DNA of 64,000 nt, from NCBI GenBank assembly GCA_026874595.1, contig CM049317.1, forward strand, positions 36,922,401-36,986,400. Direction: 5' to 3'. A program made the translations under genes and the position numbers. Positions within the stretch are counted from its first letter, which is position 1; every line of letters starts with the position of its first letter. Source of the stretch: Sipunculus nudus (Eukaryota; Annelida; Sipuncula; Golfingiida; Sipunculidae). Positions 1 through 14,287 of this stretch are shown piece after piece. The notes under the pieces were generated by a model. The model worked only from the letters and a program-made list of their open reading frames with translations, did no database searches and was not told where the DNA came from.

Positions 1-785
1 GTTCAATCAAACGGTCACCAATATTAGTCCCATCAGGAACCTTTGTCCAAACATTACCCGATTATATGGTATCCTAACGATCTTTAAAAATCCATTGTAT
101 AAAATATTTCTGAACATGAAGCCTCTTCGTTGATCAAGACACTGTATTGGATATATTTGTGGATGGACGTTTATGTAAATTTCTTGAAGAAGCTGATATT
201 GAACTCAACTCTGCGGCACTTAAATGCACGCTTAAACAACATACCATTGACTAGAAAATATATAGGCTTCTTCATTGGAATCATAAAACGTCTGTGATGC
301 TTTATATTGGAATAATCTCATTTATTTAGGTTATATGCGCAACATACGAATCTGTTCAATGAAATCTTACATTTGAATATATTTAAGAAAACTTTAGTCA
401 CATCAAGGGTGTCTGTCAGTTTTATGTGTTACCAGACTATATTATTCAACAAAATACATTGGCAATAATTGAAACATCACACCGCATATTATTTTTACAA
501 ACTGACAGTATGGTTAGTATGAGAGGCTTAATTAAATGTTATAAGCTATCTGTGTTTCATGGAAGTAGTCCCAACAGTAATACCCAGGCAGATAAATCAT
601 GAGTGACATGTGAGCCATTCAGGCGCTGATATGGAGTTTGGTGTAACATTTTTCCCTGTAAGCTGTAACTAAAGTTTGCAGCTATATCATATTAAAAGGA
701 GTGGGACGTGTGTAAATTGATATTCATATTGTTTGTCATATGGATATCATTATATTGTTATTTATTTGAAATGCCATACATGTCT
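1..785. other. AT-rich DNA, nothing recognised
   Basis: No coding region, RNA gene or transposon end is recognisable. Around 128-250 there is a short open stretch on the plus strand, but it resembles no family I know and has no start or splice context, so I do not call it. Confidence 0.6.
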
Positions 786-817
786 CCCCCCCCCCCCCAA
801 AAAAAAAAAAAAAAAAA
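786..817. repeat. C13/A19 homopolymer junction
   Basis: A run of 13 C is followed directly by 19 A. This is a simple low-complexity tract and may be unstable or misassembled in length. Confidence 0.9.
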
Positions 818-1134
818 CTTATTCAGAAATATCAGATTATTTCATGAGCAATCTTACACGACAAAATGGAAAGGACATGGTTTAAAGACTATTTGTAGAA
901 AATACACGCACAACCAAATGACAATGTGTTGGCATCCTGGGCTCTATCACATTTAGTACAACCAAACAAATCACAAGAGTGAGATTCTTGCATTTGACTC
1001 AGCCTCGTTGTAAATTGCAAACTGAATAATGAATATAAGACATATCATTCGTCTTTTAACGAGACTCAGTCATTATACTTTAATTTACCTTTATGTCATA
1101 TATGAATTGAACAGCGTTGTTACCACCACTCTGG

Positions 1135-1160
1135 ATACATACATACATACATACATACAT
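1135..1160. repeat. (ACAT)n microsatellite
   Basis: About six uninterrupted ACAT tetranucleotides are visible in otherwise AT-rich unassigned DNA. Confidence 0.9.
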
Positions 1161-3309
1161 TATTTATACATTATATATAAACATATATTGAAATATGTAA
1201 GGATGTATGCCGGAAGTTGAGTTTATCTTTGTTACTGTTTTCATATGTTATTTGCCTTCAAATATTACATCTAACAAAACAATAAAACGAATTTATATTC
1301 TGATCGCTTTCTTAATCTGGATGTCTTTGATAAGTGGGATTCATCCAGTGTAAACAGAGGTAAACGTATTTTATAAGGGCCTTTACTTCTATTTATTTAT
1401 TAATTAATATATCTTTATTCAGGGTGGCTTGTTCAGAATAGACTGATCTTCCACAAGGCCCTGAGAATAATTGAAATTGTAAACATGATCAAATAGCATG
1501 GCAGTAATATACAAGCAAACATATATGTGCAGACTATCGTAACTGAATATAATATATATTGTTAGTTCCTGTGCTAGCATGACCATTTTAAGAGTTTATT
1601 ATAGAATATTATATAGATAATAATAGGCTATTTAGCTTAGGTGACACTCAGAGGAGAAAACAGAGGATATATATATAGCATCTCCTCTAATAAAGATGTA
1701 ACATGTTTTCTATCTTCAGTAACTGCATATGGACACATTTACATATAGCGTACTTTTTATTTTCACTAAAGTCAGATGTATTATCATTGCAGGAAGCATT
1801 AGAACGATGACATCATTATGTCTCTTTTTCATACATCCAGGAAAATGATAGGTCCATTGTCGGTATACTTCTAAAGTTGTCTTGCGTAATCTTTATACAG
1901 TCAAACAACATGCGCATTTTATGCATCATTGGGTCTTTAAATCAATCCCGAGCAAGAATAATGAACCGCGTCAGATTGAGCTTTTTTTTTTTTCCTGTAG
2001 GTGCGAGTGAACAGCACGCGTCGTATCGAGATGCTTCTCGGAGAAACGGAATTATCTTGTAATTGAGAGGATACCATTAGCAGGTACATGCGAAGTTTGC
2101 TTCAACTGGCCGAAATATATTATAGGTAGCAATTTATTTTCAGTTGACTATGTTCTGCGTATAAGTAATACTATTGGCCACCAATGAGTATATACTAAGA
2201 ATAAAAGTATTATATTTTGAGGTATAATTTGAGAGTATGAGAGATACATAGCCTCTTCTCCGGTGTCTTTTACGTTTTGCGAGGTCTGTGTGATTGTCGA
2301 AAGACAATTTCTAGTTTTAACCCTAACCTTGTATAAAGCGTGCAACCAATTCCTCGTTCTCTCTGACGGGCCATATACACCATACCCGTAACAACCTTGT
2401 AACCTCCCGGTTTTCAAATAGGCCAGGCATAGCAACTGTACACATGGTGCTTGACAGGACACCTTTGTGACTGGACAAACAAGCAACGTTAATACATGAA
2501 TCCTATTGCTTGTTTTTATAGAAATACCGTCATGTCCAAATTAACGTTACTATCTATATGAAGTTATGCTACTGTAGAATGAAGGATCTCTTTGAAAGGA
2601 TTTTTTTTATGTTTTGCTTCATTTCCCTTCAAAACCGTATTTGTAGACGTTATTCCTTAGCAAATACTGGTCCTAAATATGAAATAATTGACATATGTTG
2701 TATTAGTATATAAACTGAAAGTATTTATTTATTTTAATACAAAACCTAATTGGTAAGATTTTATTCTTTTTTTGATATTAAAAAAAAATAATCACTCGTT
2801 AAGGTCTATCTTGACTCACGAAATAAAAAACGCCTTGGAATTTTCAACTAAATGTTCGAATAATTGAACAATGTATTCTGTACTTACATTAGATGTGCTG
2901 GAATCAATATTTTTTTATCAAATACTCAAACTCATAAATTCAACGAACTTCAATACAAATAAAATGTCTAAAATGTAGACAAAGCTTTCAGAAAATGTAT
3001 ACTTCATGGGTAGCAAAGCTGCATATTTTTTCAGTCCAGAGGATAACTAAAAGTCAGATCATACTCATGGACCAGTACTACTACCTTAAATTATTACATT
3101 TAACTTATGACTTAAATTTGGGCTTAAGAGATAACGACCTATGAAATAAAAGTGATCTTATTTCTTGATTGTATTCTAATGTGCATAGTTGTAAATTTTC
3201 ATTCTTGTGCAAATAATACTTGATAGGTTTCTGTCTAGATGTTGCATTTTCTAATTTTCCTTCTGTATGCTTTTTTTGGTCAATTAGGCCAAAACAAAAT
3301 TTAAGGTAT
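1161..3309. other. AT-rich DNA, nothing recognised
   Basis: Both strands were read. Open frames here are short and unlike any family, and no transposon termini were seen. A polyT run at about 1981-1991 is the only low-complexity feature of note. Confidence 0.55.
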
Positions 3310-3546
3310 GGTTCTCAGGCACCGCCCGCATCAATTTTACACCCCCGCATCAAAAATTTTTAATTTGATTTTTCAAAGTAAGTTACAAATTTTGAGCTAC
3401 AACCGCTTGGACATTTCTTCCAAGAAGATAAAATCATACAGTTTCCTTTGTTATGTAGTACTTTTACGTGTTTAGCAAAATAAATTTGTTATTATCATGC
3501 TTTCCCCGTATCATTTGACATTTTTATCGAAACATACAAACAAATT
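3310..3546 (+). repeat. Dispersed repeat family, copy A
   Basis: The segment from GTTCTCAGGC to the motif GACATTTTTATCGA is repeated in the same orientation, diverged, at about 53125-53374. Shared landmarks in order are the GTTCTCAGGC start, AATTTTGAGCT, TGGACATT/CGGACATT, the block around TGTTTAGCAAAA and the GACATTTTTATCGA end. No coding potential is seen. It belongs to an unnamed middle-repetitive family. Confidence 0.7.
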
Positions 3547-5048
3547 AAAATAAAAAAAAAACCGCCCGCCCGCAGTGATTTCTGAAAAAACGTACATGTA
3601 TTTCAGTCATCACCATGGTCGCAACCACATGAGATAAATGGAACCCTTTACCAGAACCGCTAGACCGAATCGCTACTCAAATAATACTGAATCCAGTTTC
3701 TCATATTTCAAATGAGTTAGCAATAAGCACATGCACTGAAATGAGGGGAAATCCAAAATGATTTCTCAGTTTAATTTGTTTCTTGGAAATACGTGATAAA
3801 ATAAGTTATACATGGGCGATCGTTACATTTCGGCGATTTGAGGCCTCCCAGGAATGGTGTCGAACTTTAAATCTATAAGCGAACCGAGAATATTTGTGAA
3901 GACTGCAAAACCGTAGAAGTAAGTATATTGGTTTCTCGTTTAGCAAGTCTTTCTCCCATGTTTTGGCAGTAACATGACGGTTTGCTGGCTGTTCACTCAG
4001 CGGCCCAAATCAATTTTATGAAAAGGGGTATGTCTAGCTTTGCTTTTGATAACGATGTTTTTGCAATACGGAACAAATGGAATGTATAATAACTGAAAGC
4101 TGTCTTTGTCCCAATTCTTTGAGGAAGAACTCGATCCACAATTTTAGTATATGTAGCACATACCCAGGTTGTCAGCCATCTACAGTTGAGCGTTATCAAA
4201 CATGCCGCACTATATTAATGCATTTAATAAAGCTCCCTTATATCATGGTTAATTACAGACTTTTACCTATTAAAAAGAATAAACGATGCGTTGAATACTC
4301 TTAGTTCATTATTTCCCGTATGTAATATACACACATTTCTAAAATAGTTTTAAACATGTGGAATCAGAAATGATGATCTCTTTATTCTTTCTTTTAAATA
4401 TTTCCCGTGTTTCACATACTTTAGACGTAAAAATGCAACTAGGACATTTTTTCGATTATTTTCTATGTTTACATAGCATCTTCATCTTCAGTACAGCTAG
4501 TTATACGAGAGATGCTACAAAACAATGTACTGTACTTCAAGAACACGTCATTAAAGTGAGGCGAATTAAAAAAGTCTCTGAGTATTGCGATACGCAAAAA
4601 ATATGTATTAATTTTGAAAAATCTTGTTTCTTAGGTTATTCAGAAAATTTCAAATTTGTACAAACGCAGTATTACAAGATGGACAAAATAGGCCGAATAT
4701 GAGAAACAAACAAATAGATTGGGGAGTGTTCGGAAAGATATACAAATTAAAAACTTTTCCAAATCAAAAGGGCCAGTATTTTGTTAATATAATTTGTGAA
4801 AAAAAATAGTATAACTAAACCAGAAAGAAACAGGCGTAACTGTCGGGAAGCATACAAATAAGATGAGAGAGGAAATTCATTCTTGATATTTCCGAAATAG
4901 ATTATTAAATAACTGTCGTTAAACTGTTGAAATTAGAGTGCAGAAGTAAATAGGAATTCTAACAAATTTTCTCCGTGGAATACTGATGAAAATTTACTTG
5001 AACATTATATCATCAAATATACCTATATTTTATCATCACGTAAACAAA

Positions 5049-7601
5049 TAGGGACTGCATCCTTGTTGTTTACATCCGGGCAACTGCTGGCCTGGTCAGG
5101 GGGTTGGTAGGCTTTTGCCTACCCCTTATATGTAGGTTATCCTTTGTGTAGTGTTACATGTGCGACCAGTATCTCTCTATCCACACTTATGTGCACCAAT
5201 CAATTTGTTGGCAAATAAGTTTATGCAACACAGCATATTTACACAATGTTAGTAATTATATAGTGGTCAGCTTCCCTTTCCTGTCATTTACAAAGTTACA
5301 ACAGTTAAACGGATATAGGGCTATAGCAGCCAAAGACAGCTTATTTGTGGTACGTATCACTAAATATATAGATTAATATAGCAGTTTGTTTTATGCAGAA
5401 TCTTCTGTCTAAAGTCTAAGAAGTATTGTCTCATAAGAGTGGGTATTCATTATCTCATCTTTTTTTTCCATTAACAATTCCAAACTTAGCTCTAGGACCC
5501 CTTTTATGTACATATCCTGAAAGCTGAGAATAATATATGCACTCCACGTTTTGCTTTAAACAATATTTTACTGCAAAATAGCAAGAGGATAAGAAAACAG
5601 GGCACCGCCCTATATTAATTCTTCTCCTCACAGACGAATTATTGATTCACATAATATTATAAACACTATGTTTTTTAACAAAGGTTGACATCATCTAGAT
5701 TTTAGAATATTTTATGTTTCATATAATTCATTTTATAAAAAAATATTTATTTACATAATAATTTGAGCAACATGCAAAAGAGTGACAGACTTTCTAAATT
5801 ACAGTATGCTGCTTCATTTAAATTTGAAATCTAAAAGCATTATAAGTAATCAATTAAATGAAAAAAAAAATAAAAAGTAATTTTTAAATTTGAAACAATA
5901 TATAAAATATAAATTTATCTCAAATAAAAAGGAATTATGTACGAATTTGTAATTTGAAAAAAAAGAATATAGGTAAAACACCCCCACCTCAATGTTGTAT
6001 AGTAATGGTAATTGTATTTTAGAATTATTTTTTTTTTATTTAAAATTGAAATGTGAAATTCCTTTTTCAATTTATTGGGGGAAATAAATATATGTTTTTG
6101 CGCTGCAAAAGCAAAGTCATGTTGGTTGATATCTAAACATTATCAGTGCAAGTCGCTAGAAGATTGAATTTAAAATGTTTGCACAAAGGTATTCACACAT
6201 TACGACAAGTAGACCGACACGTATTAGCTAACTGTGAATTTCTTTGGGAAAATATCAGAAAAAAAATGTGCTTAATGATATGTTTAATATGTTACCGCCG
6301 CTTTTTTTTAGGTCATACACATATATGCATGATGTGCGAGGTTTAGAATTCTAATGCAATTATCATCGAGGAACTAGTGTTCTTTTTACTTATGTAACGT
6401 CAGTTATGTGGAGTAATTAATATGATGATATGCAATAAATGGACTAATATCCGTCCATCATGTTTACTTGTGAAATTTGAAATGTCAAATTTCTTTTTTC
6501 TTTAATTTTCATAAAATGCATGTTAGTTAAGATAAAACAGAAATTAAAGCATCATTTTTATAAGGTTCCATGTGTTTAAATGAATTCTCTTTGACACTTA
6601 ATGGCTGAGAATATAAACACATAAACGTAAACAGTTAAAAGTAGATAAAATCAAATTTTGACATCAGCTGTCTTTGTATATAATCAGTTCTAATAATACT
6701 AGAACAAATTAATTAGATTAGGAACAATGACAGTAAAAATTCCATGCATTTTTCCTATTGTCATTCAGGTTGAACGGGCCATGTGGAGGCAAGCCGTCAT
6801 ATAGATTTCCTAATTAACAGATAACTTAATGATTGTTGTTATTAGTGCCATTTTTAGCAGGCTGTGATTACTTATATCAAAAGTACATGTATTTACAATT
6901 GTAGTAATGTGCTATTGTGACTGTACATAAGCTCTCAGAGTGTGCTTATGTAGAAGGGTGGTTCATGTAATTAAGTAAAGATGCACAAAGTATTATCATT
7001 AATGGATATTACTTAATATGAGTTTACAATTTAATTGGCTTAGGTTTGCAGCCTGCTTGGGCTTGGTAAATTGGTACTAATGAAGAGTCAGGGGCACTTT
7101 TTTTTCTGACAGAAGGCTGACAATTTGGCTAAAAAAAGGGGGGTATTAGGCCTATAGGACTGTCATTACAGCTCCTGTATCGGGCTTGATCATACTCCAT
7201 CTGGTGTAGCATAAATATATCAGTTACATGATACAAGGCAGTAAACTAGTGATTCTTTAATGAAGCATGTCCATAGTCAATTGAGAAAATGGGGGTTAGT
7301 GCGTGTCTGCAAGTGGATCATTGCATAGACTCAGCATGCAGCCTATAGAAGCTTAGACTAAGTCCCTTTTACTGCTAATTGGCACATCCAACAGCTGTAC
7401 AGCTCATTGGTGTATGTTATCTTGCAATTAATTTTATAAGAACGACTTATTTTATGCAGAATATTAACAATATAGAACACAGAGTAGGCCCAGGGAGGAA
7501 GGAATGCAACTGATACAATCAGCATCCCTAAGTGTTTTGCCTACCAGCACTGCAAGTGTTGCCAAATCACGTGGTCTGTGACGTCACGATGTAGTCCCCT
7601 G
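5049..7601. mobile_element. hAT-like non-autonomous DNA transposon (tentative)
   Basis: This 2553 bp block is missing from the corresponding point of arm 2 (near 43985). Its ends are short inverted repeats: TAGGGACTGCATC at the left against CAGGGGACTACATC read inward from the right. GGCAAC and GCTGG motifs recur just inside both ends. CAGGG termini are typical of the hAT superfamily, which makes 8 bp target duplications. The flanking octamers here (TAAACAAA and TACAAAGT) match only partly. No transposase reading frame is visible, so it would be non-autonomous or badly decayed. The inverted ends together with an empty site make insertion likely, but the superfamily is uncertain. Confidence 0.5.
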
Positions 7602-7981
7602 TACAAAGTTATACATCGCCGAATATGGCTTTGTTTGATTTTCTTGTAACAATTGAAGAACTGGCTTTCCTAATTCAAGTAAAATGTTCCCATACACCAA
7701 ATGGCCAAGTACAACTTTAAAGACAAAATTTGACTGTTTAAGTTTCTTTAATTATTCACATTTATTCTTAATTATTATCGAAGACCTTATTATTTTTATA
7801 CTTGAGAAAACAATCAGAGTGAAAGTCCATTTTATATATCAGAAACCATCAAAGAAGTCTCGTTAGTATTCTTAAGGCTGGGGTTGATAACTTTATATCA
7901 GGGCCCTATTTATGCATCCCGCAAATGTTCTTAAAAGATGTGAATTCTTGCGGTTACTGACATTTTGGTTGAGGAATATAA

Positions 7982-8016
<35 letters not shown>
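7982..8016. repeat. (TA)n microsatellite in arm 1
   Basis: This interrupted TA tract occupies the position at which arm 2 carries the Tigger-like MITE (42394-43231). It therefore represents the unoccupied TA-rich target. Confidence 0.85.
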
Positions 8017-10020
8017 AAATATCAATACATATTTGTATGTATACTCCCCTTCATCGGCTGTTAGAGGGTATCATATTGTAAATGCGAAATATATCAGAAT
8101 ATAATGCAGACTTGGCTTCGTTACCCTTTGTTATTTTTTTGCTGACATACAAAATATGTGCTTCTGAATAAATATGGCAAACATTGTGAAATGCATGTAC
8201 CTTTTTTTGTTCAAAACGTTTTATGTAACCTAGACTTATAAATGTCAAATTTTCTTCGAGCCTGCTACTATATAGATCCGGATCGAAAAATATGTATACC
8301 TCTAAAGAATGCCACAATTTATTAAACAATTCAACTTCCCTAACACTTATCTGCTGTAATAAATCAAAACGGAACGTAACCATTAAATATGAACAAGGAT
8401 ACATTTATCCCAGTACATGTCAACTGTCCTGCAGTCCCATGTGTAGGTGAAAGGAATAAATATTTTGTAATATTACGTTTAACCGCTCTAATATTCACTC
8501 CCCATACGGTCCACAAACCCTATCAGTATCATCAAAGGCTGTTTAAAACATTTGCCCAATTGTTAACCCATGAACAACATAACACGGAGATGGGCTTTAT
8601 TACCCCAAGCTTACACAGCTAGTCTGAATCTGAAAAGTTCGCGTTCAATTTCGCATTTTTGAATGACACAGCCAGCGATAGCTAACTTAGCAGAAATCTC
8701 CATCCAGTCGTTATGCCTGTCCAGTTTTTTTTTTTTTTGTATAGTGCAAGTCATAGAAAGAAAACCTTAACAGTGTTTGCAGATGAAATCAGTAAGCCCG
8801 ATTTGGACTTGTTCGCTGCGTAAGCTTTGTTGTACTGATAGAAAACAATCGGATTTTTTTTTTACGGAAGAGATAAAACTGTCCAAAATATCATGTGGTC
8901 ATGAACTCACTACATTTTAGCGTTCATGTAAATGTATCGTGCATAACGTAACTTGCTAACATTGATCTAGATATATTGCCGTAAACTGGTCGGAAGATGA
9001 CAGAATGTTTTCAATCAGTAGGTCCTCACAACAAGTCAACTGAAGTGTTTGCGTCAACATTACCCTAGTAAACAATGATTATAGTATATTGTTTTAGGAA
9101 TCTTTATTTAGTGTATCCCATATAAATGATTAATTTACTGTTCCCCACCAAGGGACATAAAGACCAGTTTGACAAGAAACTTAAAAATGCAAATCCTGGG
9201 CGCTTTAGAAATCAATTGGAATCTCGTTGATCTCACAGTACATCATTTTTAATAAACAACTGAGAATTCAATCCTACGAGTGTGAGTCTTCATTGGTGGT
9301 GAGATCATTTTCATTGTTGAAAGGCATTTTGAGTTAACATGGAGTAACGCACATGTTTTGATCTCTCTCTCTCTTGCCACGAAACTTATAGCATGCAGAT
9401 TGTGTGAGAGCCACCTCTCTGGAATAAACTGTGGATTTTCACATATGGCGTAATGTGTTCATATAATACATCACTGTGTTTATGAATACACGGAACTGGG
9501 AGAATGCAGGACCCTGCTGGATTAAAATAATAGCTAAACTTGACATTTTCTCCAAGGTTTGTATGATAATTAAGCCTAGGCACAATTGGAGTGCTTAGAG
9601 CACCCAAATGTTGGCTGCCATACATTTGCATTTGGGTTGATGGTCACTGATTTGCACCTTTGCAAGTGGTTGGGGTTATGACTCCAAGTAGGTCTATCGG
9701 TACGGTACAAATGTTTGCTGAGCTATTATTGGCGTTACTAAGTAGCTCATGTACTGCTTTAGATTTCACACACAAATACATATCCCATATATATGTTTTC
9801 ATTAATGTAAGGATTATCTAATACATATAAGATAATTTAGTTCACTTTTGTAATCAATGTTGTCTGAAACCGCATTGTGTATGACATTGTGTTATACTTC
9901 CTTTTAATGTGACCATGCTTGTGTCGGAATAAATACTACTTAATGTACACATCATTTTGAGTGATTTTTGCATGGTTTTATAATTGCGTGGAGCCTACCA
10001 GCGAAGACAGCCGAACTGCC

Positions 10021-10600
10021 CTCAGCAAAGGCCGGAATACCTTCGTGATCGCTTGGTGTTCAAGCAGGCGTGTGACAAAACCGAACAATGAAGGTTTATT
10101 GTTCATATGAATTACGCCTTCTCTCAGTGACGGATTTAAGGCATGATATATGACCCAGTCCCTGGGCTTCTTGCTTAATCAGTAAATGTAAAAAACATAT
10201 GACCCTTGATTTAAGAAAGGGGTCCAATCCAGAAAGATTAAGGACAAAACCTAATAAAATGTTCCAAGGTCTTAAAAAGGAGGGGATCCGTGCAAAAAAA
10301 ATTGGTCTGACACCCTGAAAAAGGTTAAGACGGCTAAATCGGAGGGGGTGGGTGGTTCGGACCAATTTGAGAAAATTACTTATCTCATTTTATACATATA
10401 AAAAGCTCGGTTACCGGGTTTATCAGCTAGTAAGAGACAAAACACTTTAACTTGCTCCAGGTAGAAAGTGAAAATTCAAAAACTATTTTAATTCAAGAAA
10501 ACTTCTCAACATGTTATTCATGTTATGTCTATTCGGACATTTCTGTCCCCGAATAGGCACAATATGAGCTAAAGTAACCCTCCGCTCTGAACAAGTGAAT
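10021..10600. other. Arm-1-only segment of about 0.58 kb
   Basis: Between CCGAACTGCC (10011-10020) and the block at about 10605 this arm carries about 580 bp that has no counterpart near 37320-37370 in arm 2. No clear terminal repeats or coding sequence were found. It could be an insertion here or a deletion in arm 2. Confidence 0.5.
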
Positions 10601-11560
10601 ACGTTTTGCAATATAATGTGGTTAGTTCTAGGAATCGTTAGAAGGCGTGAAGCAATAATTTTCGATACATCAGTAATAAACTGTATCTGCCCACAAAGTG
10701 CTATGTTGATTAAAACTTTTCTCAGACGATGATTTAGTTCATGGAAGTCAGGTCATGGGCGGCAAGTAAAGATGCTGGTCAGTTACATAAATATCATTAA
10801 TTATATATCAGTGCGGTTTTCACGGTATACTTTATGGCGGCTGCCTGGGATATATGCATAGAAAGGCCGGAACCAAATGTTTTGCAGGCCAAACAGTGTA
10901 TAATAAATCGAGATATACTCGGGTATAATGTCCATTTTCATAATGTTTAACATTAGCTTTTGGGGTCTCTGCGTACCAGTCTTCTATTTTTATATATAAT
11001 AAGAACATATGTGTCTCTCAAGAGAGTTCCTACAAGATTCAGGATATATTACGCATTATGGTGTCTTCTACGTGTTAATATGCTCTTTTTAAAACTTATC
11101 ATCATACGTGTTTTTTAGAAATATAACTAATATTTGGTTAGCGAGCGTCATGTGAAATTTCACAGAGGTTTCGGGCAGTATTGTATTTTAATTGGATACG
11201 TTACGTTTTCGGGTAAGAATCGTACAATGTGTGGCAAATGTTGAGACAAAGACAACGACGTTTTAATAAGGGAAAGAAACTCATCTTGATCAGCCACTCA
11301 GGAAAACCATTGCATCAGCATAAATGTAGTTTTGTGCTATTCAACGGACATGCAGACTCTTTGTTGTTCATTTAAGCTTATTATGGTAACAGTTACAATA
11401 TGTTTTTTGTAGAGTCTAGGGTGTATGGTATGTAAATATTTAGTATATACATTGGTATGTCATTGTTATCTGCTTTGCACCTTCAAAAACAAGATTTATA
11501 TGAAGCAGTTTCATTTTGCTTGCATTGGAAATATGTTCAACAGTCCCATTCAAATTTAAA

Positions 11561-14287
11561 TAGTTTAACAAAATTCCAGGACGAAACATTGCCATTTTAA
11601 TTAGCAGACTTCTATATTATTGGAACATTAATGAAAGTACTTGAGTCAGATGGAACTTAAGGTCACAAACGGAGTCATGCAAATGAAATACTTTCTCCCA
11701 TTTAAACTAATATTTTACATGATATTTCAATAAGTGTTGATCTAAATTATAAAGCCATTGGATGTTGTACAAGTTATGTAAAATATAATAACATATTTTA
11801 TGCGGATGATGTCGTCTTGTTTCACACTCTATGAAGGGGCTTCATTGCATAATATCATCTTTACTAAAACCGAAACAGTGTGTATGCATGTTCTTTTATA
11901 AAACAAATCAATGAAGGGTCATTCTTTTCTCTGACAAATCGCCTGCCTGTGCTGGGTAATATCTTATGACTTGCCTGATGATAATGACATATAAGAAAAA
12001 TAATATCTTTATACTGTAAGTTTCATTTATCGAATCTGAGATTGTTATTTTCGGTCACAATGAATATTCACAATGGCTGGTGTTTTTCAGTTGATTGGGT
12101 TGTTTATTTATTGTTTAAGTTGAAGGTTTCTGTTTCGTTTCTTTCATTAACAAACCTTCTATATAAATGACAAATAGACATACCTGGTCGCATATTGTGT
12201 TGTCAATCGGAGTACGTTTTGCTAATTTATTTTTATCTTTTTTTTACATCCGTACCACAAACAGACCGATTTAGTGAGAATGTAGGGTAACCTTAACAAC
12301 TGAGGTTATTTTAGATTGTTCACATCTACAGCATCGTAAGGGAATGACTACACTTCAAAGTGTTGTCAATACCTCTTAGGTATTCAAGATAATTTGTATA
12401 ATATTTTCCCCAAGTTAGGAAATACCGAGTCCCCTGGCTGGGATAGTTTATAAAATCAGTACAACAAAGGTTACTACGCTGACAGTTCCAGTTGAGTTTT
12501 GTTCATGGTACTCGTGTTTTGACACACTTCAGCTGCCATTTTTAACAGATCAATTAATTGCCTTTCAGGAATCTTAACGCCTATTTAGCAGACGCATATG
12601 GCCCTGCCCCAGATATATACGTATTATTGGATATAGCAACCAATTAGTTAACCAAGTAGTTAACTGAATACCGTAATCTTCGTGACGATGATTGTATTCT
12701 TATCACATGAAAACTGGCTGCATACGCCTATGGTCACATTACACGCTCAGGCCGTGTGGATGCCTATGGATTTTTATCTGGGTCCGTCGATGAATATTAG
12801 TATTGTTAGCATAATAGCCGTTCTTGTGTCGGGTTTGTGCCGGTCGAGATAATCTTAGTGGATTTGACTTGACTGAGCTGAGCTAACTACTCGGTTTTTT
12901 TTTCACCGGCGTAGCTTTTTAGTTCACCCGCGTAGCTTCTGATAGATGACGCGGCAATAGCCCCTACGCAAAAACGGGTTACATTCCTCATGATATATTA
13001 AGAATATAAGTTATCACACCGGATCAGTCCCGCCACATTCAAGACAAAACGGGTGATTTTCGAAAGGAGTCACGACGTTGTCCATGTTAACAGTCCAAAA
13101 TATGTATCACTATTTTTTCTGGATAGGAATATGAGGTTATAAATACTTCAATAAGCCTGGGGTCATAACTATCCAGTGATACCAAATTTGTTATCTTCAC
13201 TTGAGACCAACAGCAGCTGGGAGAAAACAGTTGAACAAATTTATGCAATTCTCAAAATTCTCGCTCTCTGAACTTTTACTCAATTTCTGATGAAAGTTAT
13301 TAAAAAGGGGCCTCGTAAGACTAAATGCAGGTACGTATTTTAATGACACGTATCTAGCTACTGCAAACCTGCAAAACATAGGAGGTATGTATTTTTATGG
13401 CACCTATCTAGCTACTGAAAATCTGCAAAAAATAGGAGTTTTTCCTCATACAGGTTATAACTGGTGAAACTTTTTATCTACATAAAGGTTGTTTTTCGCA
13501 AAACCTTAGGGGAACGGGGTACCTAATATTGCTTTAAATGCCACAAATAAACTTTGGTCGCCTGAATGAGTATTTATTTTAAAGTGCATTTTCATACCCT
13601 TTAAACAAGCCAATTTACGTATTTATCACTTTGGCGCTAGATATGAAACAATTTGCAAGAGTCCAAGCAAACCTCATAAAATAAACATCCGAATACCTAT
13701 AATTTGTGAGAATAACCTTGGAAGTTGTAGTATTGGTAGACACGACTAATGACTTCGCCATTTACTAATAGTGTATTATTTACTAAACCTTAGAACTGAT
13801 CATATTAGGTTACCCTATTCTCAGTCTTAAATTTCGTATCCAAGCTTCGCGTGACGTTGACAATGACGAGTTCCACTGCATCATATTGTCGTTATATAAA
13901 CAGCTAGTTCATTACTATGTATAAAAAATACTTATGCGTAATATAAAATAATTACAGTTTTAGAATTATATGAAAGGCAACCATGTTTTTTTTTGCAGTA
14001 AAATACAAGTTTGTAAAAAAGGGAAAAAAATCAATGTGGATTCAAACTCGTGTGACACATCATCGAGTACGAAGGACCTAATCATACACCAAGGAGAGAT
14101 ACAAACCCTCGCGTGTGCCACTGGATTAAAAGAGTTACATCAGACATATGATCAAACATGATTATAACTTGACGTTTTATAAATTTCCATCTGTTATTTC
14201 CAATAATATATCATTGGTCGATCCGAATGTCTACAGGACCGCTATTGATCCACTGGACCTAACTGGTCCTGCTGTATACAGATTCCA
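11561..14287. other. Unassigned AT-rich DNA
   Basis: The inverted duplication fades out at the left edge. The rest shows no gene, repeat array or transposon end that I could identify. Confidence 0.5.

Larger units (their letters stand above)
3895..11560 (+). repeat. Inverted segmental duplication, arm 1
   Basis: This region matches the reverse complement of 36555-45168 in collinear blocks. Examples (arm 1 with arm 2) are 3975-4060 with 44998-45080, 4755-4850 with 44080-44170, 7610-7730 with 43835-43980, 7870-7970 with 43295-43395, 8050-8400 with 42005-42335, 8590-8700 with 38925-39020, 9460-9760 with 37590-37890, 10690-10990 with 36998-37260, and 11400-11560 with 36555-36700. By eye the blocks are roughly three-quarters identical. 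A 40 bp stretch around 11180-11225 is nearly perfect. Private to this arm are the insertion at 5049-7601 and an extra stretch at about 10021-10600. No intact gene was recognised in either arm. Confidence 0.85.

Noticed and set aside
128-250. Possible exon fragment near the left edge
   Set aside because: A short open stretch without recognised similarity or splice signals.
4358-4702. 114-residue open frame with a hydrophobic N-terminus, possible secreted peptide
   Set aside because: The same DNA in arm 2 (about 44230-44570, minus) is full of stops and frameshifts, and no family is recognised.
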